Shown piece after piece: positions 24,767 to 36,900 of a stretch of DNA of 64,000 nucleotides. The stretch's first letter is position 1, and each line of letters opens with the position of its first letter. The position numbers were made by a program, and so were the translations under genes. Source of the DNA: Phoronis australis (Eukaryota; Phoronida; Phoronidae); assembly GCA_002633005.1 (NCBI GenBank), contig NMRA01000386.1:1-64000 (forward strand). Direction: 5' to 3'. The notes below the pieces were generated by a model, which was not told the origin of the DNA, made no database searches, and was given only the letters and a program-made list of their open reading frames with translations.

Positions 24767-26712
24767 CTCATCTTCTTGACCAATCAGGGTCGACTAGTAT
24801 ATTGACATATTCCTTGTGAACAGCTGATCGCACGTTGCAAGGTACGTGTTCCATCGAAATTGAAACCCCCGCGTGAAACAGATATCGCGGAGTAGAAAAC
24901 AGACTCCCGCATCTTCAAAACAGCTAACCAACCCGACCTTTAGAACAGGAGCCCCGGGGATCGGTCAAGATACCGGGGGACTGAAACACCACTTCTGCAC
25001 TTTCTTTCAGCCAGAGGGAATGCGTTGAGTTCTGAAATTCCGAATCCAAATTTCGTTTTAATGATCTAAGAAGAGTCGAAGTACACTTTTTGAGGTGGAA
25101 GAACGGTGAAATTGGTGACAGTGCAGGTCTTTTGAGTGAATAATTCTCCATTTCAAAATCCTGAAATTGATTGTGCCGGAAAAATGCTCTCGACAAGTAA
25201 ATCGACCAACCCTAAAATGCGGCCAATTGAAAAGACATTTAAAGGAATCAATCAACAGTGACACTTGACAGTCGAAATAATATTTTTGTTATTAATTTTT
25301 AAAATATTTTTTGGAGAAACTATTCAATAATCTGAAATCAACTACAAATGATTACTGAAGTAACAGCGTTTTGAGATTATAGATTAATGTTGAAATTAGC
25401 CCGGCACAGACAAGTTGCACGAGTTTTACCGCTAAAATTCAAATAACAAAATCAATATAATATAAATTACGTTTTATTAGGACAATTTTTAACAAACAAA
25501 TGTAGAAAACATTTGGACAGTATACTTACAATATGGGACTACAGCACTGGTCGGTCCCATTGATTTCCGCACGGGCCTGACAGACAATGGTTACTTAGAA
25601 TTGTAGTACAGTATCGGCCTGTGTGCATCTCGTTATACCAAGATCATCAAATATCAATAATAAAATAAATAAATGTTGTGTGGTATAGAAATTGCACTCC
25701 GCCACAATTCTAAAATCGTTTCTTAAAAGACCGTAGAAGATTCTAGTGAAATTGGCTGAGTTTGTATGATTATCCATCTTCTAAGCAATCTCAGCCAATC
25801 CCTTTTTTTATAAGTTTTCCTTTCTAATTCAAATCAACAGCTGGTTTGATTTTGCAATCATCCAAACGAGCGCCAGCAACGAGTGAGAAAAATTGTCGAT
25901 GGAAATAAAGGCATTCTTTCGTAAACAAGTTACTTTTTAAATGCTAGGCATAACTGAAAGCCATCTGCAAAATGTAACTATAATATTCCATTAACTTTGA
26001 AAATACGTTTTGTCATTCCACAGCAATTGGCATTTACAATGACATTTTTTAATCAACATAGCATTTTTATCGTCATAAACGCAAATTTATAATTCATTCT
26101 AAACGTTCATTTTACTGGGTAAACACTCGGAATTGAGTTTACAGTCCCACTTCATCAGTAGTTTTTTTAAAAGTCACAAAACATTTTCTAAAATCTGGTG
26201 AACGCAAATTTCTTGTTCTGAATAAGCACTCTTTCGGGGAATCTCTTTTAGTGCTGCAATTTTAGGAAATTTCCAATAGATTTCAACATAAGCCTGCAAT
26301 TTTCACCAGCAAAGCAAACGTAAGTGCTTAATTTGGACGTAAACGAATGAGGAAGCACGTGCACATGAGTGCACACGCACTGCAGGTCAAACGCATTGAG
26401 CGAGCACTGACACAAATATTCCCTGCATTCCGCGTGCTAAACAACATTGGGTATTATTTTTGTAAATGTTGGGATGCGCCAGAGCATCAATTTCAAGGAT
26501 GGTTTTACTCAGTTGGATCGCCTATTGGAGCAAGCACTTGATTCCGAGTATACTTGTAGACCTAGCTACGAATGTATAGCCGGCGCATAAATACAGGCAT
26601 CGAACGTAAAAATATAACGTTGTTCTTATCAATGATAGAACTTTGTAAGAAGTAGTGACAATTAAAAAGTCTTAGGATTCACATTTTTCATACTTCTGTC
26701 ACTTTGATTTTT

Positions 26713-26819
26713 CTAGTAAAACTAAAATGACGAGCGTACTAAAATATATTAAAATATCCCCTACGTATCGAGCGATGCGCTCTTTCTCAAGGGTGTGCTC
26801 GTCATTTTAGTTTTACTAG
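26713..26819. repeat. 23-bp perfect inverted repeat (hairpin)
   Basis: Arm 26713-26735 (CTAGTAAAACTAAAATGACG plus AGC) is exactly reverse-complemented at 26797-26819 around a 61-nt loop. The size suggests a very small foldback element. Confidence 0.8.
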
Positions 26820-28720
26820 TTTTTCTATTTTATATTTTTATTCGTCGGTAACTGCACGGAATTGCAATATCTATTTGATTCCATTTTTCTGAAAGACTAG
26901 TTAAATATCTTCATTCACTTTTTAATTAGCAACCTTCAATACGTTGCCATTCAATAAATTCACGTGTGACAAGGTAAACAATGTGAGCCAAAGAGTCGTC
27001 ACTTTCTGGAATATCGGCCCTTTGGACTATCCAACCATTTTTTTTTTGCTTTTTGTGTACGCTAAATGGCACGCTTCGATCTTGAAGAAATGTTTTGAGC
27101 CCCAGAAAATCGAATAAATTTAGCTTTTTCAATAACCGTTGTCTGCCAGTACGCTATTCCCACAGTGAACTCCTAAACACTACCCATACTTATTTGCGTG
27201 GCCGGTGGCGCAATCTTAGCGAATGATTCATAAACTTCTATCAGCTATAGAATACATTGGTCACGTGCAGTAGTTGGTATTACAAGGCTAGAGTTCTATG
27301 ATGTCGTGTATTGCAGCGCCTCAATGAGGGAACTTACGCAAGCACACCACTCCCAAGCCATACGACAAAAGAGAACGGCGACAGCCCTAAATAAATCACG
27401 TTTTTTTTTGGCTCGATTATGCACCTGGTTGTTGCTTAGCTACTCAAATGCATGTTTCGTGCAAAGAGCGCTGATTCAAATTTCGCGTTGGCAACTAGCC
27501 TTGCAACACATTCTTCGAACTCAAAATCGCGAACGGGTATAACTACAAACCCCTGAACGTCGGGTACAACACCGTTTTGGACACAGGAGGCACGCACTGG
27601 CACTAATGCAGCCAGCATTTCGATAAGTCGTGCTACCATGGGAACGCCGTTAGAGTGAAGTATTTCCCTGACTTCAAACCATATAACCCCCTGCGTAATT
27701 TGCCTTTCACTTCATACGATGAACAATAGTTTTTAACATGACGACCTACTCGTTGCGCTAGCTTCATTTGTCCTTATGAGATATTACTTTCCTGCGGGTC
27801 TCATTGATCAGTGGGCTGTTAGTTGGGGCGGTCACGACAGGCATTTTGTCTTGCGTGGATGGTTACATTCTATTGTTCTATGGATAATAAATACACGGCA
27901 GGGGAACACTAATTAATACAGATAATGTATTTCCAAGGTACCAAGGTGTCTGTATCCTTTTCTGAACGTAAAAAATGTCCAATTTTTGCCAGTTTTGGAA
28001 CATCGTATATCAGAAATGACTAATAAGCATACGTGCTTACATAAAACTCTGAGATATTATGGTTTATCCACTGTTATACAAAGCACTGTTAGGGATTGCT
28101 TTTAGAGTGTTTGCGTGAGGAGCTATCAAAATATAAGATGAAGAGGATTTTTGTGAAAACAAATTGAAGTTGCATAAAATGAAACCGAAACGATAATTTA
28201 GAAAAGCGTAACAAGGTTTTGGAAATTTGATATTGAACATTTACAGTAAATCGTACAAAATTTTGTCATGTTATTGATCTCATTGTTTTGCTATGAATGC
28301 CTCTATCTTTTTTACTTAATGTTATTAAAACATGGTCACGTGACCTAATTAACGACATATCGATATGAAGCCAAAAGTCAACTTCAATGTAATTTCTATT
28401 TTCAAAAACATACTACTTTTGCTGAGTTAATATCTATGCTTTTGTATATATTTGACTAAATGTACAGTCTTGTCGATAAGGTCTTACGTAACCTTCAGTG
28501 GCTGATCTGCCCAGGATCTGTCGTTTTATCAGACTTCTATCTGCCATATTTCATCTTCCTATGTGCACAACACTTGGACAAAATATTTAAAAAAACACGT
28601 ATTTCAGATAATGGCGCATGGATCTATACACGAGTACGAAAGGCAGTAAAACGTATGTACTTTTTAGAAAAGCGAGGTCCGATTATTGACTAACTAACCG
28701 CTTGAAGTTGGTTTTTGTAG

Positions 28721-28978
28721 GTTTCTAGGTTCTGGAGATGACACGAACGTTGGGCGACGCACCTGATAGGGGGCGGAGAGCTATAGCCCCACCTATTTCA
28801 GTGCTGCGCCGCCCATGATGAATTATATAAAATGGGACGGAGACATTACGTTCGGTAACTTGGTCCTTAACAGACCTAATGAGGAAGATCCAATAAACCC
28901 TCCGTCAACTTCACCATGACAGACCAGATGGTCGGGAAGTTCCTACAACGAGGTCTCTTATTGGAGGACGAATTGGAG
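28721..28978 (+). pseudogene. Lipoxygenase exon-6 relic, inverted
   Basis: The acceptor TTTTTGTAG, the words GAATTATATAAAATGG, GGTAACTTGGTCCTTAAC, AAGTTCCTACAACGAGG and the donor GTATGACATACC match lipoxygenase exon 6 and its splice sites, but on the opposite strand. The copy carries a 12-bp deletion, small indels that break the frame, and an insert of about 75 bp (28739-28815) with short inverted ends (GGGCG...CGCCC). Homology continues into the downstream intron to about 30.0 kb, so this is a DNA-level duplicate, not a retrocopy. Confidence 0.85.
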
Positions 28979-29980
28979 GTATGACATACCATTAGTGACC
29001 CAGGGAGTGAATTCATGCACCGCGCATACTGCAACGTGTCGTCGGATGATATTGCATTCTAGAACGAAAAAAACCTAGTCTCGCACCCAGGCTGTACATG
29101 TGCTTCTGTTTAGAGCCTGGTACAGACTAGAGTCTATACGACTATTACTTTGAACGAGGTGAATGTGAGATAAGGAGACCATGAAAAACAAAATATCCAC
29201 CAGCAATTATTTCACTACATGTTTTCATTCTCAATAGAAACTCTGGAAGACGGTCTTTTTGCTTTTGATTGGATATCATTCGGTGTTGCTTACAATGACC
29301 GCTAAACAACGGCGAGTTAAATGGTAACTGCAGGGATAGACCGATCCTCCCCTCGACCATGTGTTCACTGTAGAACATGATGGAATGGGGAGGGTTTTAG
29401 TTGAAAAACTCTCTCCGTTTAGACACGTGGGTGCCTGGAAGAGGTTTTGGATAGCCTACTAAACAGACATGGGGATTTTGGAAATATTTCAATTCTCCAA
29501 TGGTTTGCCTTAAATTGACTCTTGGAAACACAAACGGAGCCAGGGTCGTGATATTTATTCAAGATTTCGACAAGCTAAATGAGTTTTGACCATCTTACTG
29601 ACAGCTGAACGCCAAGAACACCAAATGAAATCTCACGGCTGATTTTCCAGTCTTTCACGGCCGTCTGCTTCTTAGAACACAAGCAATTTAAACCCTTAAC
29701 TAACACGTTTATTGTGCGTAGTGAGATCATCTAGGTTCACATTAATCTAAGTACTTTTCAGTATACTAAACGAAATGGCTGCCACAGTCTGGAAGGTTGA
29801 CGATGTTATACGTTTTCTGTTAAACGCTTTTGAGTTGCGTAAATTACTTGCCAAGAATTCTATGACACGTGGCCCACCTCAATCGACAGCTGCTGCCAGT
29901 GCTGCATGAGCCTTGGTAACTGCCAATTAAGCTATACCCAGGCGAAAATCAGAAACAGAATACTACCTAACGTTGGCGTA
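28979..29980 (+). pseudogene. Relic of the intron following lipoxygenase exon 6
   Basis: Blocks such as CGAAATGGCTGCCA (about 29772), TGTTAAACGC (about 29818) and GCCCACCTCAAT (about 29872) line up in order with the reverse complement of 11560-12000, the intron between lipoxygenase exons 6 and 7. The relic is longer than the source by about 600 bp, so it holds an insertion around 29.1-29.7 kb. No relic of exon 7 could be found beyond it. Confidence 0.7.
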
Positions 29981-31599
29981 GCTCGCACGACAATACAAAC
30001 AGTCTGCTGCGTCCAAGGCAATGTCATGGCTGCCTACAGCATGAACTATTTAAAGACACCGATAGATTTCAAGGTTAGCCAAACGGTCGAGTTGCATAAT
30101 TTTTACCGGTGTGGGTATCAACGTATGGTTTTCATGTGAAAATGGGCGTTTCTGACTCTAATGGCTATCTGACTGGCCTTACCAAAGACTTAATTACCGA
30201 AGGTAGGTTAAATTGGTAAGAAACCAAAAACTTTCATTTTTGCTGCCATGACCCATTATACGGTATGCCAGCCGGGCTGCGTTTCGTAGAAGCCAGTGTG
30301 GTTACATGCTACGCTTGCTATACATGGAAATTTCTGACAAAAATCTTCGTGATGTTGTGTTTTCGCGACATTCTTGCCTCTATGGAACGCAGACCAGTTC
30401 ACCCTGGCCTACATTTGCTCTGTAATCCAACACTAGGGCATTATCAGGACAGGTTGTCTCCACATACAATCGTGATAAGTACAGTATTTTCAGACGCGAA
30501 AAAAACATGACATCTTTCATTATTGGACATCAAAAGCAATGTTAAACGGCCGTTTCCGCTTTTGATAACCTTTTCTGTTTCTCTTCTTCGTTAACAGTCC
30601 CTTTTCCGACCTACTTCGAACGGACTCATAAAATCTCAATTTCCACGACGATGGAAGTTCATAATGAGCCGACACGTAGGCTACATGGACAAGACGGTGT
30701 CGCCACTTAGCGACTGTCTAAGTGCGTGAAAACTTCGCGAAAACGAAAGATGTTGCCAGGCTTCCTTCGCTGCAGCTGTCTGATCGTTGCACACTCTGAG
30801 AACATCATTGGCCTCATCTTTTCAAATTGGTAACACGGCACCTCGAAAGTTGTTGTGGCCGGGGAAAGAAAGCGTTGTGACGATTCTGAGGGCACCCTAA
30901 CTTCTTATAGCTTAGGAGTACCGAGGAAACTTAAACTGCCACTGGGTATAAATCAAGCCTTAGTTTCTTTGACGAAGGCGGTATATAGTAGATGGTGCCA
31001 AGTGCTCCACATATTGTGAAAGTGTCAATGAACAACATTTGGTACTTTCCCATAATGCTATGCTGTCACTTTCGTCACCTTTACATTTCGAAAACCAATT
31101 TACCAACACGAGGTACTAGAATTTACAAGTTAAAACTCCGTTTCACGGACGCGTGACCCAGGCATGAAAGTTTAGACTGTCAGTGACAGTGGTATCCTTG
31201 GGGTTTTTCTTCTGCACACCACACATGGGCAACACTAAGTGAGCTTTTGCCGTGGGGCCATTTGCAAATTGGTTTTGGACCTCCTTCACCGTAGAGTCTT
31301 GTGTCAGTTAACCAGTATGAAAATTACGTAGCCTAACGTTCATCCGGCTTGTGCCCGTCCGGAGTCCATTCCTTAGTGCAAGTTTCTTCGTGAAAAGTGA
31401 GACCATAAAAGTTTTTCCGAGTAGTGTATTAGTACTGGATCACCCTAGAAACTTTTGATCACACGCTTCTGGAATGTGAGCATGTCACCATACAAACATG
31501 GCTTTCAAATGTAGTAGAAACTAACCTTTTATTAGCTGAGAAAATGTAATGTTCTATAGCTGTTCCCGCCCTGGTTGTAACAGAAATATGCAAGCGAGC
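29981..31599. other. Intergenic DNA between lipoxygenase relic and MAM copy 1
   Basis: No domain, splice-consistent exon or recognised repeat was found on either strand. Confidence 0.5.
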
Positions 31600-32282
31600 A
31601 CATCGATATTTATATAGATGTACGCACTCCGGCGGATACATGTAATTGTATAAACATACAGATGAACCTATTGACGGGGCGCAACTACATTTGTACAAGT
31701 TTACTCAATCCGATGTAATCTATCCACAACATCTCCCTATACAACGTAATGTTTGTGCAGGAAAATTCAAATTTTAAAATAGGTGTGCCCTTTTCCACAA
31801 ATCAAGTTATTCAACAGATGATTAAATGTAGCTTAAATAAGGAGCTGTTAGTAATTAGTCAAACAATGATACTTATTTTACATCTCCGTCCTTCCCATTT
31901 ATGGATCGGCCCTTCCCATCAGGACGTTTGATATGCGCATCGAAAGTCCAAGCTTCAAATTGGATGATAAGGTGTGAATGGGAATACAAACCAAAAATGA
32001 CAGGGACGAAGATGTATATGCAGCTTCCTAAGCCAACCAAATTCGTTTTCGGAAGGTTCGAGCATATTTCGTTGTCTTGACGAAACGGGCTGAGGATGGG
32101 TGATAATTCATTGATGCTTTAAGGATTCGTTTATTAGATTAACGTGACATACAGGCTCACAGTGATATCACCTGTGTCGCAAAATATTCGGACAATTAAG
32201 GACGACATAGACCTTAAGAAAATTAGCATGAATCGTTTCGTATGACGTAGCATCTTCCACATTTGATTGGTAAGGCGATTCA

Positions 32283-32369
32283 CTAGCAAGCAGACGCAGC
32301 ATACATCTGTATCAAGTCGAAAGAAATGTCAGATCCGCCACTATATCCCATCCTGGCTTCGAATACCAC
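32283..32369 (-). CDS. MAM terminal exon, copy 1
   Basis: 29 codons including TAG; VVFEARMGYSGGSDISFDLI and a final Cys. Acceptor TTTCATTGCAG, as in copy 2. The GDIAIDD box reads SDISFDL, so both copies have drifted at this motif. Confidence 0.85.
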   Translation of the reverse strand: MVFEARMGYSGGSDISFDLIQMYAASAC

Positions 32370-35300
32370 CTGCAATGAAAAGTTTACGTAGCAGAACGTG
32401 ACAGTAGCACAGCCTACAAAGCCACATTCCATCAGATTACTTTTGACTTAGATTGCTTACCCTTATAACACTGACTTTAAGGTTTTTTGTTAGATTAGAT
32501 CCGCTTTCGTTTGTCTGGAAGAACCGACATTTCTGTTCTGCATGGGAACAGACCAAATACCCTAAGTTTGCAAGTCTTTGCGGGCTATGCCTTGTGCCGG
32601 ATATGGTCCTTAACAAACAACAAACCAGAAATGAGGAAAAATTAATAAAATTTATTTCTATGTCTTTTGGCTAACATCATCATCGCTGATTTTGAGTTTT
32701 CCTGCCACGTAGCGTGGAAAATAACGCAGCCATTGTATATTGCACAAACACAGGGATTACCCTCATCTCTAATAAAAAATAAGCTGAAAGAGCACCTTCA
32801 ACTTTTCAACACGCAGAGTAACCACGTTTTTGGCCCGAGTAAAAACAGCTGGATGCAAAGTAGTGCGATAACGGACACAACAGGGAGGAAATTTACTCAG
32901 CATTTGATGTTAATTCCAGTCACTTCAGCATGCATAGAACAGCATGTGGACGACGTAACAGTTTTGTCGTTTGATGTGACTTCTACAGGCACCATTGGTA
33001 TTAGGCTTTTTCATGAAACTGCATCAGCCTTTGCCAAACCATAGAGTCCTCTCCGTGTATGTTATATCCAGACAATTTTCAAAACCAAAAGTTGTTACCA
33101 TGGCAGCTTTTACGGAATACACATTACCATGAACAATACCGTCAGCAAATGCAAGGTGACAACACTTCGCTTACTTCAGAAAAATCAATTTCACAAACAG
33201 TTTTATTTAATTTTTGTTTACTGTTAAAACACAAGAACATCGAAATTGAACACAACAAGCAATTTACAGGTACAAATTAAAACTCCAATGATCTGGTAAA
33301 TGTTGATCAATATTCAATTTTTGACCGCTTGCATGTCTCAATGAACATGGAATAACACAACTATGTGCTTCATATTACTTAGATTTTCCCGGAGCTCACC
33401 CAAATTGTTTAAAAATGTTACTGTTGATTGTAAATGGCATTCTGCTTCTATGTGAAAAAGGGCTGTCGGAAGCCAGGGTGGAAAATTGTAGATACGGCTA
33501 GGAGACTACAAGTTGGCGAAGCTGAATTCGTCTGCTCTTTTGGTAACATTTTTGGGCTTGATTGTGATATGGGGTCAGTATATCAGGAAAAAAATGAGTG
33601 CCGCTGTTGACGTACCTATTTCCATTATTTGCCTCATAATTCTTAACCAATATATAAAGATCAAGATGATCCAGGTATTTGATATTGAAGGTAGCTTCAT
33701 ATTCTACCATTAGGTGGTGATGTGGTTTCAAATAAAGCTTGTTTTACTGCTATTTTGACCTACTTGTTTAATGTGAGTTTAAATGCAGAGACAATAATAT
33801 TTATCAACAATGACACATTGAACACGAACTCTAAATTTCAACGATTTACCATTTTCACCAATTTTATTGACAAATTATAAGGAAATGTGAAGGAATTAGA
33901 GCAAAAATGTCCACATAAAGTTACCAGTTTACAATAAGCACGAACTTTCTGCATACCAGGGTTCATTGACTAGGAAGGTTGGGCCTTGTTGCGAGCAAAC
34001 GCACACTCTTGGACATACACTGAACAATAAACATTTATGCTCAGGTGTATCAATAACCTACTGTAGCGGTCACATAACCGAAAAACTTATCGCACATTTT
34101 CCTCACTACAACTGCTTGTTAATAAATATTCACGTACAAGCTCGGGAACAAGTATATTTTGTATCTATTTCTTGCGAAACTGGGTCAGATTTTTGGATCC
34201 CACCATACGGTCAGTCGTCCTAATGGGAGGATCTTACTGTTGAAAATTTACTATACTTCTAATTTTGATGTGCATTTCCAATGAAACAAGGAAACATTTT
34301 ATTATTTTATCATGTGTGTTTTCCCAAATTTACGTCTATATTATCTGCAGAAAAAATCTTCACATAAGACCATCGGGCGTATCTGAATGTAGACCTGTCT
34401 GCACAAAAGCCAACACCTTAAGCTTTGGAGGGAGCATCAGGCAAACATACGTATTCTTGCAGTAACTGCGGTGGTGACAAACCTTCAGAGACTACGTGTG
34501 ATAACTACTGTTAGCGGGCTATTGAAATCTACAACTTTTCTACGAGGGTACGTTTGTTCCTCCGGGAATTGGAACCTTTGTTATGGTTCCAGAAAAGCAT
34601 TGCGCATGGCTACAGGTATTTTCACAATCAGCAATAATGCCATTTGATGAATTTTCTAAGGCCCTTGATTTTTAGAATGACGTTTTTTAAGGGGATACTG
34701 ACCCATGTTTAGACGAAGCTGTTATTCACATAGTGGCAGTTGTGTCGTCTGCTGCTATATAATTTGTCCGTCCACTGATAAAGGAAATATTTACTACAAG
34801 AGCAACGGGGATTGTTGAAACGTGCCCACGAATACATCGCAAACGGTGTGCTTTTAGGGTTTTTTATTTGTCAGTGTCATAAAAATGGCCACTAGATGGC
34901 GCAAAAACGCACAATCCATCTGAAAATGGGTACATGTCATAGCTTCTTTAATAGAAAGCTATTCACCAAATTTTAAAGAAATCTGTCACAGAACTTCAGA
35001 GAAACAAAGGAAACAGAATAAAATGAAATTGCCACTAGGGAGCACAGTGTTCATTGGAACCGCCTGAAAGTCGTCATTGTCTGTTTTTAACTTCATATAA
35101 ATAAACTTACTAAATTTAATTAAGTTCCAGCAGTGGGTTTAGAAGATACAGCTATGGGCGCAAAACTACCATTTGAGACGCCACTGTAGTCAAAGTCGTC
35201 ATCGTCAACCAGCCTCTTCATCCTGATAACATATACGCAAATTTTCAAACCATCCTTAGAATGATTTGGTTGATAGAGGGGTTGACGCCAAAAAAAAAAC

Positions 35301-36900
35301 AGACTCGAAAACAGGAAAAATGACCATTAGGTGGCGCAAAGTATCCAAATTCCATCCGAAAACGGGAGGGTAGCGTCATCTCACCAATAGATGCCTGTAT
35401 TCAAAATTTTATGAAAATCCGTTGAGGAACTTTGAACATACAGAGGTAAACGTAAAATGCACAATTGCCACCAGGGGGTGCACCAGAAGTCAGATCCGTC
35501 AGAAAGTCGTTCTTTGTCAACATCATGTACATAACACTTGTTAAATTTAGTAGATCCTGCAAACGATTTAAGAGATACAGCCATAGGCGCAAAAAAAACG
35601 AAACTGCCGGTAGGGGACACCACAGTAGTTGAAGTCTTTAGGAAAATCATCGTCAGCCGTCCACTTCATAATAGAAACATACATGCTAATTTTCAAAATT
35701 ATCCTGAAAGTGGTTTGGTTGATAGAGGGGTGGACACCAAAAACAGACTCTAAAACGGTAAAAATGGCCACTATGTGGCGCAAACGAGGTCGAATATATA
35801 TGAAAACGGTATGATAACGCGTCACCGCACTAACAGAAACCTGTACGCCAAACTTAATGAAATTTGTTGAGGAACTTTGTATATACAGAGGCTAACGTCA
35901 AAAAAATAAAATTGCCACCAGGGGGCACACCAGTAATCAAATCCGTCCGAAAGACGTCGTCGTCCTTTGTCAACATCATTTAAATGCACTTACTAAATTT
36001 AGTAAAGATTTTGCAAACGGTTTAGGAGATACAGCCAAAAAAGCAAAACTGCCACTAGGAGGCACCACAGTACTCGAAGTTGTCGGAAAATCATCAACAC
36101 TCCTCTTTATAGTAAGAACGTACATGTCAATTTTCACAATCATACTTTGAGCGGTTTGGTTGACAGAAGAGTGGACGCTAGAAACAGACTAGAAAACTGT
36201 AAAAAATGACCACCAGGTGGCGCAAACTACGTCGAATCCATCTGAAAACGAGAGGATACCGTTGTCTCACCAATAAGTGCCTATATGCCAAATTTTATGA
36301 CAATATGCTGAGGACCTTTGAAGATACAGAGGTAAACGTAAAAAAACTAAAATTGTCACTAGGGGGCATATGAGTAGTCGGATCCATCCGAAAGTTCGCT
36401 CACGCCGTCCCATTTATGAAAGAAACACATCTGCAAATTTTCATGAACACACGTCAAATGGTTTTGGAGGCAAAGCAGCAGACGCTGGACGCCGGACGAA
36501 AGCCACCCTCCCAGACGGACGGACGGACGGACGGACAGACGGACGGACAGACGGACGAACGGAGATGACGGCATAATGGGTCCACATATAAATTTGTGAG
36601 CGCATAAAAATGCACTCACAACACTGTGTCACAAGATCATCATTGGGCGGACTGTGAACTCTTTATGAATCATCAAACTCCTATGACTGAGCACGCGCTT
36701 CGCGGCATATTTATTCAGCCCTACCTGAAAGATGTCATTTCGGTTCACATGGACACTAGCCTGGTACCATTGGTCTTTTTGGTATCCGGATTTGTGCCAG
36801 ATATTCCCCTTGTTTCCGTTGGTGTCCACTACGAGAACATTCAACGTCCCCACGCTGAAGCCGTCCATGTGGTACCACCACTTCAGGCAGAATGGCTTTG
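32283..36900 (-). CDS. MAM-domain gene, partial tandem copy 1 (2 exons recognised)
   Basis: Exons 36900-36725 and 32369-32283 join in phase 0 and encode the second half of a MAM domain followed by a stop, exactly as in copy 2. Both frames are open and the splice signals are intact, so this part is not an obvious pseudogene. No upstream MAM exon was recognised between 37 and 45 kb, where a CR1-like element and other repeats lie. This copy may be a truncated duplicate, or may share upstream exons with copy 2 by alternative splicing. The intron between its two exons holds the array element at 34.8-36.6 kb. Confidence 0.75.
34795..36610 (+). mobile_element. Pearl/Helentron-like array element with (GGAC)n tail
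   Basis: An insertion of about 1.8 kb, delimited by comparison with the uninterrupted paralogue near 47.52 kb. It is built from eleven diverged units of about 147 bp, each with a core like CCACTAGGTGGCGC, arranged in a repeating trio of about 440 bp. It ends in a GGAC microsatellite (36511-36564) and about 45 bp of unique end sequence. Central tandem repeats of 150-160 bp plus a terminal microsatellite are known in pearl elements of bivalves and related non-autonomous Helentrons; assignment to that class is inference. No transposase or Rep/helicase is encoded. Confidence 0.7.
34889..36369 (+). repeat. Higher-order tandem repeat, about 147-bp units in 440-bp trios
   Basis: Core motifs start at 34889, 35032, 35169, 35324, 35468, 35607, 35768, 35915, 36052, 36210 and 36356. 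Adjacent spacing is 137-161 bp (mean about 147); every third core is 435-447 bp apart. Units of one class resemble each other more than their neighbours: class A cores continue GGCGCAAA, class B GGGCACACCAG, class C ACCACAGTA. Confidence 0.85.
36725..36900 (-). CDS. MAM exon, copy 1 of duplicated pair
   Basis: 176 bp, phase 1 in and 0 out. Encodes FCLKWWYHMDGFSVGTLNV and then NIWHKSGYQKDQWYQASVHV, a clear match to MAM 'CL.fWYHM.G..vGtL.V ... lW..sG.q...W..a.v'. Acceptor ACTGTTGCAG, donor GTAGGG. Confidence 0.9.

Larger units (their letters stand above)
21878..28700. other. Region upstream of lipoxygenase, no gene recognised
   Basis: Apart from the MITE end (22556), the C-rich repeat, the dispersed-repeat match at about 24000 and the 26.7-kb hairpin, only short chance-like frames occur. 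The first kilobase may contain the lipoxygenase promoter; no clear TATA or initiator could be singled out. Confidence 0.5.

Noticed and set aside
32667-33044. 125-codon plus-strand frame inside the MAM copy-1 intron
   Set aside because: No recognisable domain, not conserved as a frame in the paralogous segment at 45.5-46 kb, and no splice context.
36359-36632. Frames with SVRPSVRP-type repeats (also 38329-38639)
   Set aside because: Translations of the GGAC and CCTC microsatellites.
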